From: JAQBQB01 sp963757185
Lineage (GTDB): Bacteria > Gemmatimonadota > Gemmatimonadetes > Gemmatimonadales > Gemmatimonadaceae
Assembly: GCA_963757185.1 (NCBI GenBank)
Contig: CAVWQI010000002.1
Span: 1-64,000, forward strand
Direction of reading: 5' to 3'
DNA: 64,000 nucleotides
The translations under genes were made by a program, and so were the position numbers. Position 1 is the stretch's first letter, and each line of letters starts with the position of its first letter. The notes beneath the pieces are model-generated. The model searched no databases and had not been told where the DNA came from. It saw nothing but the letters and a program-made list of their open reading frames with translations. Below are positions 1-8,113 of the stretch, in pieces.

Positions 1-2290
1 CCCCCCACCGGAGTACGCGACTTTGGCTCCCTGGCCTGGGTCCGCCTCGAGGAACCGGGAACGAATGAAAAAGCCGGGTTCTCGTATCCGGACTACGTGG
101 ATTTCGCGCGCGCGTCGGCAGCGCTTCACATCGCGGCATACGCCGGCGGCGCGCGCAGCTTCGGACGCGGCACCGCAACGCGGCAAGCAAGGTTCCTCGC
201 CGTCACGCACGAGTTCATGCCCATGCTCGGCGGGCCGCCGGCGCTTGGACGAAGCTTTGACTCGGCCGACGATCGGCCAGGCGCCGCACCGGTTTGCGTG
301 CTCGGATATGAGTTCTGGAAGAGTGAATTCGCCGGACGCGACGACATCGTTGGTCGAACTGTACGCTTGGATACCACCCTCTACACGGTCGTCGGCGTCG
401 CGCCGCGCGACTTCAACGGGATCGAGCGTTCACGCGTCGACCTGTACGTGCCACCGATAATCTTCGCCATTGAGCGCCCCCAGGGATCTCCGTTCACGAA
501 TCGTGAGTTCCACTGGGCATCGATTCTCGCTCGGCTCGAGCCAGGGGTGCAACGCGAACAGCTCGCGGCAAAGCTGAACGCCATCTATCACAACGCCGAC
601 GCCGGCAACAAGTACCGCGCCGAGCGGACCGTCATCACGGCCGCGCCAAACTCTGTGGTCGCGATGGATCATCGGCAGGCACAGGATGTCCAGGTCGCGC
701 TCTGGCTGTACGGCGTTGCGGCCGTCGTCCTCCTCATCGCATGCGCGAACGTGGCTAGTCTGCTTCTCATCCGCGCCGCGGGGCGGCAACGCGAGATCGC
801 CGTCCGCTTGGCGCTCGAAATCAGTGGGCTGCGCCTTGCTCGTTTGCTCATGACCGAGAGCACCTTGCTGGCCGGAGTGGGATGCATCGCGGGTCTGGTC
901 CTCGCCCGCTTGTCGGGCGGCATCTTCAAGGCGACGATCTCCGGCATAGACGCCGGCGCCGGGCTCGTCGATTTGCGCGTCGTGTCGGCAACGCTCATTG
1001 CCACGGTTTTCACCGCCATCGTCTGCGGGCTCGCGCCGGCGCTGGTGGCGACACACCCCCGACCTCGGGTTGGTGCTCAAGTCGGGAAAGCGGGATGGCT
1101 CGCGTGGTCGTGGACGCGCGAACAGGAGCATGCTGGTCGGTCAGGTCGCACTGACGCTCATGCTGCTTGCCGGCGCCGCGCTCTTCGTGCGCAGCCTGCG
1201 GAACTTGAACAATCTCGATCTCGGGTTCGATACGCCTCATCTGCTGCGGGCGCGACTCGTTGCCGGCGCGACTGGCCCGGGGGACGCGGATCGATTCTTT
1301 CGCGAGGCCCTGAGACGCGCGAGCGCGCTGCCCGGCACTCAACGCGCCGCCCTCGCGACTGGCGGCCCATTCGCCGCCTATGGAAATCGCGCGCTGGCGA
1401 TTCCCGGACTTGCGCGCATTGAGCCAAGCGACTGGCCGAGGGTCAATGGGGTGACGGCTGATTATTTCGAGACGCTCGGCATGCCGCTCATCCGCGGTCG
1501 CAACTTCACCTCGGCCGACGAAGATGGTGACGTTCATGTCGCGATTGTGAACGACGTGATGGCGCGGCGTTGGTGGCCGTCGGGCGACGCGCTGGGCAAG
1601 TGCCTCCAAGTGGGAGGCGACACGAATGCCCTGCAGTACAATCATCGGCATCGTGCGTGCGGTGCAGCAAGGCAACGTCGTGGACAAGCCGGTCGAGAAC
1701 GAGCAGGCGTCGGCCGCGTACTTTCTGTCCGTTCGACCGCGGCAGCCGGACGGACGCATGGCTGTGGATGCGGTCGGCCGGGGACGGCGCGCAGCTCGTT
1801 CCCGCAGTTCGTCGCATCGTGGAGACTCTTGCCCCCGATTCACCGTATCCCGACGTGGTCGCAATCCGCAGACCGCCTCGCCGAGGAGTTTCGACCATGG
1901 CGATTCGGCGCGACGATGTGCGGGATCTCCGGCGGCGCGGCGTTCCTGTTGGCGCTCGTTGGGCTGTACGGAGTCCTGGCGTTTCGTGTGAGCCAGCGAA
2001 CGCACGAGATCGGAGTGCGCATGGCCCTGGGTGCTCAGCGCCGTGATGTGCGGCGGCTGGTGGTTGGGCACGGGTTTGGACTGGCCGCGATCGGTGTCGC
2101 TATCGGTCTTAGCGCATCGCTGGCCTTCGCGCGTTTGCTGAACCCACTCCTATATAAGGTTTCAGCCAGTGATCCGCTCACTCTTGCGTTGACCGGCTGC
2201 GGACTTCTCACCGTCGCGTGCGTGGCGAGCCTTGTCCCTGCGACTCGTGCAACACGAATCGACCCCATGGAAGCGTTGCGCGAACTTTGA
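1..2290 (+). pseudogene. ADOP-family ABC transporter permease, 5' truncated by window, four frameshifts
   Basis: This is a MacB/FtsX-like permease of the acidobacterial duplicated orphan permease type. It would be an inner-membrane protein with a periplasmic MacB-like domain and two FtsX-like permease units. The frame is open from base 1, so the start lies outside the window. Frame 1 carries the periplasmic domain and the membrane segment around 700–1040. The rest is spread over frames 2, 3, 1 and 2. Transitions lie near 1056–1060 (five C where four restore the frame), 1624–1625, 1749–1750 and 1864. Each is repaired by removing one base, giving continuous text through the ending VPATRATRIDPMEALREL, which is typical of the family. 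It could be a real pseudogene. Since all four defects are single-base insertions, and other genes here show the same, sequencing error is at least as likely. The family call is firm; the substrate is unknown. Confidence 0.8.
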
Positions 2291-2305
2291 TGGCCAGCTG
2301 CTCCG

Positions 2306-2645
2306 CTACCCCGACGCCATCGCGGACGCCTTCTCGAACGTTCCGTCGACGATGGCGACGAAGTTGCGTTCTTCGCGCAGGATCAGCCGCTTCGCTTGCG
2401 CCATCGCCAGGTTGGCGCGTGCGTCGGGATCCGACTTGATCCGCGCGCGGTATCGCTCGTACGACGCCAGGCTGTCGAACGCGATGAGGCCCCACGCGAC
2501 GTCGTTCGTCCCCTCGTGCGGCGTGAAGTAACCGATCAGGTGGCCCCCACAGCGCGGGATGATCGTTCCCCACGCCTGAGCGTACTGCCGGAACGCGTCG
2601 AGCTGAAACGGATCGATCTGATAGCGGATGAAACACGCAGGCCAA
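2306..2645 (-). CDS. NIPSNAP-family protein (start uncertain)
   Basis: The body of about 105 residues reads IRYQIDPFQLDAFRQYAQ, then GGHLIGYF, a segment with AWGLIAFDSLASYERYR, and LREERNF near the C-terminus. This matches the single-domain dimeric alpha/beta-barrel NIPSNAP proteins of bacteria. Their biochemical role is not established. The stop is TAG at 2306–2308. No ATG or GTG stands at the expected place just before the conserved IRY segment. A TTG at 2645 in another frame would give MAC and then need a one-base shift to join the conserved frame, so a small indel near 2633–2640 is possible. The gene lies tail-to-tail with the permease remnant and is divergent from the regulator that starts at 2824. 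Confidence 0.6.
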
Positions 2646-2823
2646 CTGCTTGGGCTTCGGGCATCAACACTCTCGATGTGGGAACCGTTGCAAGGACCGC
2701 CACGATGGCGGCGATGGATTGGATCGACTCTCGTCGATCCATCGGCACGTCCGACCCGTCCATGTGCGGCATGTCTTCATGATGCCTCTTGCCCGACCGG
2801 CACGCTTCGTCTACCATCGAAGT

Positions 2824-3528
2824 ATGGCTTCGGATCGATCGGAGGAACGCGCGTCCCGCATCGCGGCGGCGATCGGCGAGCCGTCGCGCGCTCGCATGCT
2901 CTACTGCCTCATGGACGGTCGCGCGCGAACGGCGACCGAGCTCGCGCTCGTCGGCGACATCACGCCGGCGACCGCCAGTGCTCACCTCGCGCGGCTGAAG
3001 AACGAGCAACTCGTGGGCGTTCTCGCCCAAGGGAAGCATCGCTACTACAGCCTCCGCAGCTCAGAAGTCGCGGAGGTGATGGAAGCGCTGAGCGTCCTCG
3101 CCGGGTTTTCGACCCAAGCGCTGGACACTCGCACGCCAAGCCACCTGCGAGCGGCCCGCTCATGCTACGATCACATGGCAGGCGCACTCGGCGTGGAGCT
3201 GCACGACCGCCTCATGACGCTCGGCTGGCTGTCGCCCGCGGGGCAGCGCGAAGACTATGATGTGACGGCGAAGGGAGAGCGCGCGCTCGAGACGCTGGGC
3301 GTCCAGGTCGACGGGCTTCGACAAAGCCGGCGGCGGTTCGCGTTCGCGTGCGTGGACTGGAGCGAGCGTCGGCCCCACCTCGGCGGCGCGCTCGGCGCGG
3401 CACTGTTGCAGCTGGCTCTCGATCGGCGGTGGGTCTCTCGCGATCGCGACAGCCGAGCACTCTCCGTCACCGCCGCCGGACGGCGAGGGTTGATGAACAG
3501 CTTTGGCATCGGCGGCTCGGCCGAGTGA
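2824..3528 (+). CDS. ArsR-type winged helix-turn-helix regulator
   Basis: This 234-aa protein has an N-terminal winged HTH (about residues 10–85) with ArsR-like features: a segment EPSRARMLYCLMDGRARTA, then helices around TPATASAHLARLKNEQL and a wing at GKHRYYSL. The C-terminal half (about 95–225) is a longer extension seen in some ArsR relatives and carries no obvious metal-binding cysteine cluster, so a metal sensor role is not supported. ATG 2824 is chosen because conserved sequence begins right after it; the reading frame is open upstream. The gene is divergent from the NIPSNAP gene, which makes that gene a reasonable target, by inference. Its TGA overlaps the GTG start of the next gene. 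Confidence 0.8.
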   Translation: MASDRSEERASRIAAAIGEPSRARMLYCLMDGRARTATELALVGDITPATASAHLARLKNEQLVGVLAQGKHRYYSLRSSEVAEVMEALSVLAGFSTQALDTRTPSHLRAARSCYDHMAGALGVELHDRLMTLGWLSPAGQREDYDVTAKGERALETLGVQVDGLRQSRRRFAFACVDWSERRPHLGGALGAALLQLALDRRWVSRDRDSRALSVTAAGRRGLMNSFGIGGSAE

Positions 3529-4202
3529 GAATACTTGCTGGCAACCTCGCCGACGCCGTTGCGCTGATCTGTGTCCTCGCACCCGGCGGACACGCGCAGA
3601 CGGCGGGGGAAGATCCCCATCGAATGGCCGTCGCGCTTTCGGCCGACGTCGGACCCTACCCGGACGCGTTCACGGTGCGATGCGGAACCGCCCCGAACTC
3701 AGCGGGTGACGGAGCGCAGATCGGTCTCGGCGCCGGTGTGTCGGCGATCGACCGGCCGCGATCGATGGTGTTTGTCGAGGCTGACGTGCGGGCGAGCATC
3801 TATAGAGGCAGCGCATGCGGCGGAAATGTTGGGGACGGTCCTGAACTGAGGACCGTCTTCCTCCCGGTCCCAGGAACGCCGGGCATGCCGCTCGTCAGAA
3901 CGGTGCTCCATACGGGGATCGAGACGCCCCCGAGTTACCCGTTGATGCTGCGTGCGACCGTGGGCGCCGGAATGATTTGGAGCGCGCACACCGCGCCGCT
4001 CGGGTCCGTGACGATTGGAGCCGGCAGCAACAACCCCGGCCCCCGGTTTTTCACAGAGTTGGAGTGGGACGTCAGCCGAGCGCGGATGACCGTGGAGAAA
4101 GACGTCTCCCTACCGACGGGGAACGCCGACTCGTTCTCCACCGAGGTCGCACACCCGGCGTGGATGGCGCTGCGCATCGGCGTGGAGTGGCCTCTGCGCT
4201 GA
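3525..4202 (+). CDS. Exported hypothetical protein
   Basis: This 225-aa protein starts with GTG at 3525, inside the stop of the preceding regulator (GTGA overlap), so the two are probably translationally coupled. The N-terminus (VRILAGNLADAVALICVLAP, ending near GGHAQ) looks like a signal peptide. The remainder has alternating hydrophobic strands and glycine-rich turns, for example LMLRATVGAGMIWSAH, with four cysteines. That suggests a periplasmic or outer-membrane beta-rich protein. I do not recognise a family. An upstream in-frame start is possible but would add a long arginine-rich stretch typical of out-of-frame GC-rich sequence. Confidence 0.55.
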   Translation: MRILAGNLADAVALICVLAPGGHAQTAGEDPHRMAVALSADVGPYPDAFTVRCGTAPNSAGDGAQIGLGAGVSAIDRPRSMVFVEADVRASIYRGSACGGNVGDGPELRTVFLPVPGTPGMPLVRTVLHTGIETPPSYPLMLRATVGAGMIWSAHTAPLGSVTIGAGSNNPGPRFFTELEWDVSRARMTVEKDVSLPTGNADSFSTEVAHPAWMALRIGVEWPLR

Positions 4203-4275
4203 TCGACGTCGCGGTGCCGAAGCGAGCGGGCAGGCTCCCCGTTATCTTGTTTAGTAATTCTCGAAGGGTAGTTCT

Positions 4276-4980
4276 GTGATGCGACTTGTGACTACGCTTC
4301 TGCTCGCCAGCGCCTCGTTCCTGTCGCTCGAGAGTTGCTGCGAGCCCGGCGTCCGTTCTGTCGGCCTTGTTTTGCAGCCGGAGAGGGCTGGAGTTAACAT
4401 CGCCTACGTGTGGACTGGTGATTCGCTCACGTTGAGCGCCGTCGCGGGGACGGACCCGCACGAGTTCTGTTACCACGAACTTTTCACCTCGGCCACTCTC
4501 CCCGAGCGGTTCAGCTTTCAGTCCACCAGCCCTAGCGTTGCGGCCGTAAGCCCGTTGGGGGAATTGGTTGCGCAATCCGTTGGGACGACCACGGTCACCG
4601 TCACGACGACGGGCGTGACGAGTTACCCGCTTAATGTGGTCGTCAGTCCGCCGATCGCCTCCATTCGGTTCACCGCGGTGCCCCCGACAATAAGAGTCGG
4701 CGACACGTTGAACGTGCGGATCGACGCGCTCGACGACGCGGGCCAGGTCGTAATGGGCGGTCTGGTGGATTATGGATTGTTGCGTTCGCAAGACTCGATA
4801 GCGACGACGGTCCTCGCTCCACGGCCGGTGCCACCCTCGGTCGAGCTGGCAACTCCACTCACGATTCGACTTCGAGGCGTCCACGCTGGCATCGCGACTC
4901 TTCAGGTCCAGGTCCTGCGCTACACCGTGAGCCTCCAACCGGTGATAACTGCCACCGTCGACATAACCGTGTCGCCGTGA
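4276..4980 (+). CDS. Ig-like (BIG2-type) exported protein, possible lipoprotein
   Basis: About 234 aa with GTG-ATG at 4276/4279 preceded by an AGGGT ribosome-binding-like sequence. The N-terminal signal segment (RLVTTLLLASASFLSLESCC) ends in two cysteines, a weak lipobox. The mature part contains a BIG2-like segment: FQSTSPSVAAVSPLGELVAQ followed by VGTTTVTVTT, the usual pattern of bacterial Ig-like domain 2. A second Ig-like stretch, from RFTAVPPTIRVGDTLNVRID to the C-terminus, follows. Such domains usually act in surface adhesion or as structural modules; nothing specific can be said here. It precedes another lipoprotein in the same orientation by about 100 bp. Confidence 0.6.
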   Translation: MMRLVTTLLLASASFLSLESCCEPGVRSVGLVLQPERAGVNIAYVWTGDSLTLSAVAGTDPHEFCYHELFTSATLPERFSFQSTSPSVAAVSPLGELVAQSVGTTTVTVTTTGVTSYPLNVVVSPPIASIRFTAVPPTIRVGDTLNVRIDALDDAGQVVMGGLVDYGLLRSQDSIATTVLAPRPVPPSVELATPLTIRLRGVHAGIATLQVQVLRYTVSLQPVITATVDITVSP

Positions 4981-5087
4981 GCGACTACGCGAACCACAGT
5001 TCAACCAGACTCTTGCATTTGCCTTAAGCATAGACCGACCGCCTCTATCGCCTTAGAGTGGGCGATGCTAGCGTTAATCCTCTAACG

Positions 5088-5813
5088 ATGATTTCTGGGG
5101 TGGTTCTGTTGCCCGGAACGCTGGTTTCTTGTCGTAGACTGGCAATGGGGTGTTTGGCCGCAATCACCGCGGTTTTTGCGGCCGTGTCGAGTTGCGCGGC
5201 GCCTGCGGAAAAGAGCATTGGCCCTCCACCAGATACTTCGAGCGCGCCGCCGTCAAACCCGCTAATTCCCCTCGCGATCGGCACGCGGTGGACGTACGAC
5301 CTGATCGACTCAGTCGAAGTTACGACCGATACCAGTCGCGATCATTCGTTCCACCAAAGGCAGTCATTCGCGGTGATCGCCGACACTGTTGCCGCGGATG
5401 GTTCCACTTGGGCGGTCTTGGACAGCGCGTACCAAGTCATCGAGGGGGGCGTCGTGCCAATCGGCGCCCACAGCTACGTGGCCAATCGGAGCGATGGATT
5501 CTGGAGTTGGTCGCTTCCACCCGGCTATCCGGCGCTTTCTTTGTTGTTTTTTGAATTCCCGTACCCGACGAAGGCCGGCACGAGCGCGAATCTCGGGGTC
5601 ACCTCGGTTCTGTCAACGGACACGGTCGTCACCGTACCCGCGGGCACATTCCATTGTTTGCTGTACCGCGAATCCGGCGACAGCGTCTTCGTGGCGCCTG
5701 GCGTCGGCGTTGTCGCGCGCCTAACTGACCGGACCAGTTATCAGTACATCTCCGGCCAGCTCGTGTATCTAGCCCGCACCTACTACGTCCTCAAATCGCT
5801 GACGGGACCGTGA
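5088..5813 (+). CDS. Putative lipoprotein, hypothetical
   Basis: About 241 aa from ATG 5088. ATG 5145 would give a short signal without a positive n-region, so 5088 is preferred because it supplies CRRLA before the hydrophobic core. The lipobox is VSSC in FAAVSSCAAPAEKS, followed by a proline/serine linker. The body opens with LAIGTRWTYDL and has repeated beta strands plus a segment VTVPAGTFHCLLYRE. That arrangement is common in small exported proteins whose family measures a baseline text as 'GxxWxY...VPAGTF'. The role is unknown. It follows the Ig-like protein and is convergent with the gene at 6019–6792. Confidence 0.55.
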   Translation: MISGVVLLPGTLVSCRRLAMGCLAAITAVFAAVSSCAAPAEKSIGPPPDTSSAPPSNPLIPLAIGTRWTYDLIDSVEVTTDTSRDHSFHQRQSFAVIADTVAADGSTWAVLDSAYQVIEGGVVPIGAHSYVANRSDGFWSWSLPPGYPALSLLFFEFPYPTKAGTSANLGVTSVLSTDTVVTVPAGTFHCLLYRESGDSVFVAPGVGVVARLTDRTSYQYISGQLVYLARTYYVLKSLTGP

Positions 5814-6018
5814 CGAGTCGTGTCCTCACCGTCGCTATGACAATCGACAGACCGAGTTAAACCGGGCTGCGCTAGTGCGAGGGAGATCCGCTGTGCGATG
5901 GGCGAACGTCCGAAGGATGGGCCAGCGCCAGACGATGCCGCAGCAGTCGAGCGCGGCAATGCCCGGGCGAAGAAGCTGACGCCGCGCAAGCGGAAGGCGC
6001 GCTCGTTAACAAAGAGAA

Positions 6019-6792
6019 CTAGCGGGGGCAGCGCAATCGTGGCGGACACGCCGTAGCACTTACGCGCTTGACCGCCTCTTCAGAACCATGTCCGTTCTGC
6101 GAGGTCACCTCCGTTCCGTCCGACCACTGGCCCACGGGAACGTTGAACTCGATCACCGGCGCCGGATCCCAGGACACAAAAAAGTTGGCGTTGTCCTGAA
6201 ATACGCCGTTGCGTGGAAGCTCAAACATCACGTGGGCTAGGTTATGGTCCCCGCGATCGGTGAGGTACGCTTCCTTGGACATCATGTAGGCCATGGAGCC
6301 CAATTCGGGAGGGCCCAACTCTTTCTTGGCGACGGCGGTCCTGATCGCCTCGGTGATTTCAGCTTTGGAAGCGCCAGCCAATGCCAGCCCTGCTTGTTTC
6401 ATGGCATACGGCATGAGCGACCGCGCGGCGGGAGGATTGAAGCAAATGGGGCTCCGGTTTTTCGGATTCCAAAACTCCGGGTTGGTCAAGGGCCCCGCAA
6501 ATGCTCTGCCCACCAGGCAGACGAAACCGTTCTTGCCGTGGACCGCGGTTTCGAAATTCTTTTGGCCCAGCACCAGAATCTCCGCATCGCGTGATATCGA
6601 GGCCGGGGCCGCAGTCCGGGCCAGCGCTATTTCCGCGTCGCGGTCCATCCGGTATTGCGCGACGGGAGCCATGCGCGGATACGGGGGGGGCGATTTGGTA
6701 CCCTCGGCCTTTGTATCCTGTGCCTGGATCGGCCACGCAGCGCCAACCACCGCGATTCCCCATCCGATCACCTTTACCGTGTTTCGGAGCAT
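6019..6792 (-). CDS. Exported hypothetical protein
   Basis: This 257-aa protein has a clear signal peptide (MLRNTVKVIGWGIAVVGAAW, cleavage near QAQ). Conserved-looking text follows: DRDAEIALARTAAPASISRD, EILVLGQKNFETAVHGKNGF, then VCLVGRAFAG and NRSPICFNPPAA. The pattern resembles a family of uncharacterised exported proteins of environmental bacteria that share the segment about amino acids 35–110, but I cannot name a function. ATG 6792 is preferred over upstream starts because the signal peptide begins there and an AGGGGAC element precedes it. It is convergent with 5088–5813. Confidence 0.65.
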   Translation of the reverse strand: MLRNTVKVIGWGIAVVGAAWPIQAQDTKAEGTKSPPPYPRMAPVAQYRMDRDAEIALARTAAPASISRDAEILVLGQKNFETAVHGKNGFVCLVGRAFAGPLTNPEFWNPKNRSPICFNPPAARSLMPYAMKQAGLALAGASKAEITEAIRTAVAKKELGPPELGSMAYMMSKEAYLTDRGDHNLAHVMFELPRNGVFQDNANFFVSWDPAPVIEFNVPVGQWSDGTEVTSQNGHGSEEAVKRVSATACPPRLRCPR

Positions 6793-7070
6793 TCGTTGTC
6801 CCCTGTGTGATGAACATTTCGCCGGTGGCGCGCGGCCCTTCGCGGTGACAAACGCCGCTTGGAGATGGGTGCCGCCAAACGCGGAAAAGGTTGGACTAAG
6901 GCTTACCCAGACTGGCCGACCGGACATGACGCCCGCGCTCGCGCACAGCCATGGCGGGCGCCTCAGTCGGGTTCCAACCTTTTGCAGGTCGAGCGCAACT
7001 CATTGGCAGCGGCAACCTTCTCTCCGGGAATGATGACCGACGCGATGGCGGTGGACCCCATCACGCATCA

Positions 7071-7577
7071 GTGACAGACGACCTCGCGCTCGTCGAGCGG
7101 TTTCTTCGCGGGCGAGGCGAAGACGCATTTCGTGCGCTGTATCGCGCGCATACGCCGGCGCTGTACGCGTTAGCGCTGCGCCTCACGGGCGGTGATCGAG
7201 GCGAAGCGGAGGACCTCGTACAGGAGAGCTGGGTCCGCGCGCTCACGGCGCTGCGCACGTTTCGCGCGCAGTCGGCGCTGCGCTCGTGGTTGTGCGGCGT
7301 GTTGGTGAATGTCAGGCGCGGACGCATCCGCGCCGACTGGCGCATCGTAGATGCGCCGGAGGTCGAGCCGCTCGAGGACACGACCCGCCGCGATGATGCG
7401 ATCGATCTCGAGCGCGCGATTGCCGCGCTCCCCGACGGCGCACGCGACGTGTATGTCCTTCACGATGTCCACGGGTACACGCACCGGGAGATCGCCGAGC
7501 TGATGGGCATCGTCGAGGGCACGTCGAAGAGCCAGCTCAATCGCGCGCGGTCTCTGCTCCGGAGCTCCCTCCCATGA
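7071..7577 (+). CDS. ECF-type RNA polymerase sigma factor
   Basis: This 168-aa sigma-70 family protein lacks regions 1 and 3. Region 2 lies about residues 10–80 (FRALYRAHTPALYALALRL, then EAEDLVQESWVRAL). Region 4 covers 110–165, with the HTH around YTHREIAELMGIVEGTSKSQ. GTG 7071 is chosen because conserved region 2 begins a few residues later. A short open frame ending in TGA overlaps this GTG (GTGA). The stop overlaps the ATG of the next gene (ATGA), so the downstream membrane protein is very likely its co-expressed partner. The regulon is unknown. Confidence 0.9.
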   Translation: MTDDLALVERFLRGRGEDAFRALYRAHTPALYALALRLTGGDRGEAEDLVQESWVRALTALRTFRAQSALRSWLCGVLVNVRRGRIRADWRIVDAPEVEPLEDTTRRDDAIDLERAIAALPDGARDVYVLHDVHGYTHREIAELMGIVEGTSKSQLNRARSLLRSSLP

Positions 7578-8035
7578 CGAAGCTTCCGCGGGAAACCCAG
7601 CCGGATTCCGCGCTGGAAGAGCGCGTCGTGTCGAGGCTCGTCGCCGTGGGGCTCGTGCGCCGCCGACGTGCGTGGCCCGTGTGGGTGGCCGCGGCCGTCG
7701 CGGCGATCATACTGGCCTTTGGCCTGACGATGTTCCGTCCGAAGCATGTGCCGGGGCCGGGCAAGACGTACGTGGTGCTCCTGTACGAGGACTCGACCTA
7801 CCGCCCTCCGCCCGGGGGAAACAACGCGGAGCGAATCGCCGAGCTCACACGTTGGGCAGACAGCCTCGACACGTTTGGGAAGTACGAACGCGCCGGCCGT
7901 GTGATTGGACCGGGGGAACTCGGCGGGTTGTTCATCGTACGAGCGGCGGACGATGCCGACGCGGCACGGATTGCGGCGTCGTGTCCGTTCAGAAAGTGGG
8001 GAGGGCACATCGAGGTCAAACGTTTCGAGCGATGA
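7574..8035 (+). CDS. Membrane-anchored YCII-like protein, candidate anti-sigma partner
   Basis: This 153-aa protein has a cytoplasmic N-terminus (about 1–33, with RRRRAW before the membrane), one transmembrane segment (about 34–55: VWVAAAVAAIILAFGLTM) and a C-terminal domain. That domain contains YVVLLYEDSTYR, FGKYERAGRVI and GLFIVRAADDADAARIAAS. This last part resembles the YCII-related / dimeric alpha-beta-barrel fold. It starts inside the stop of the ECF sigma gene. Position and topology suggest an anti-sigma or sensory role, but there is no HCC zinc-finger anti-sigma motif, so this is inference. Confidence 0.6.
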   Translation: MTKLPRETQPDSALEERVVSRLVAVGLVRRRRAWPVWVAAAVAAIILAFGLTMFRPKHVPGPGKTYVVLLYEDSTYRPPPGGNNAERIAELTRWADSLDTFGKYERAGRVIGPGELGGLFIVRAADDADAARIAASCPFRKWGGHIEVKRFER

Positions 8036-8113
8036 CGGGCGTTCGTAGGCTTCGCCGTCCGGCCCGTGCTGCCGCGTACGCACCGGCGAGACCGATCGCG
8101 CAGCGGAGATCTG

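Noticed and set aside
5898..6056. 52-codon basic open frame beginning MGERPKDGPAPDD
   Set aside because: No ribosome-binding site, no recognised family, and it overlaps the 3' end of the convergent gene; it could be real but cannot be supported.
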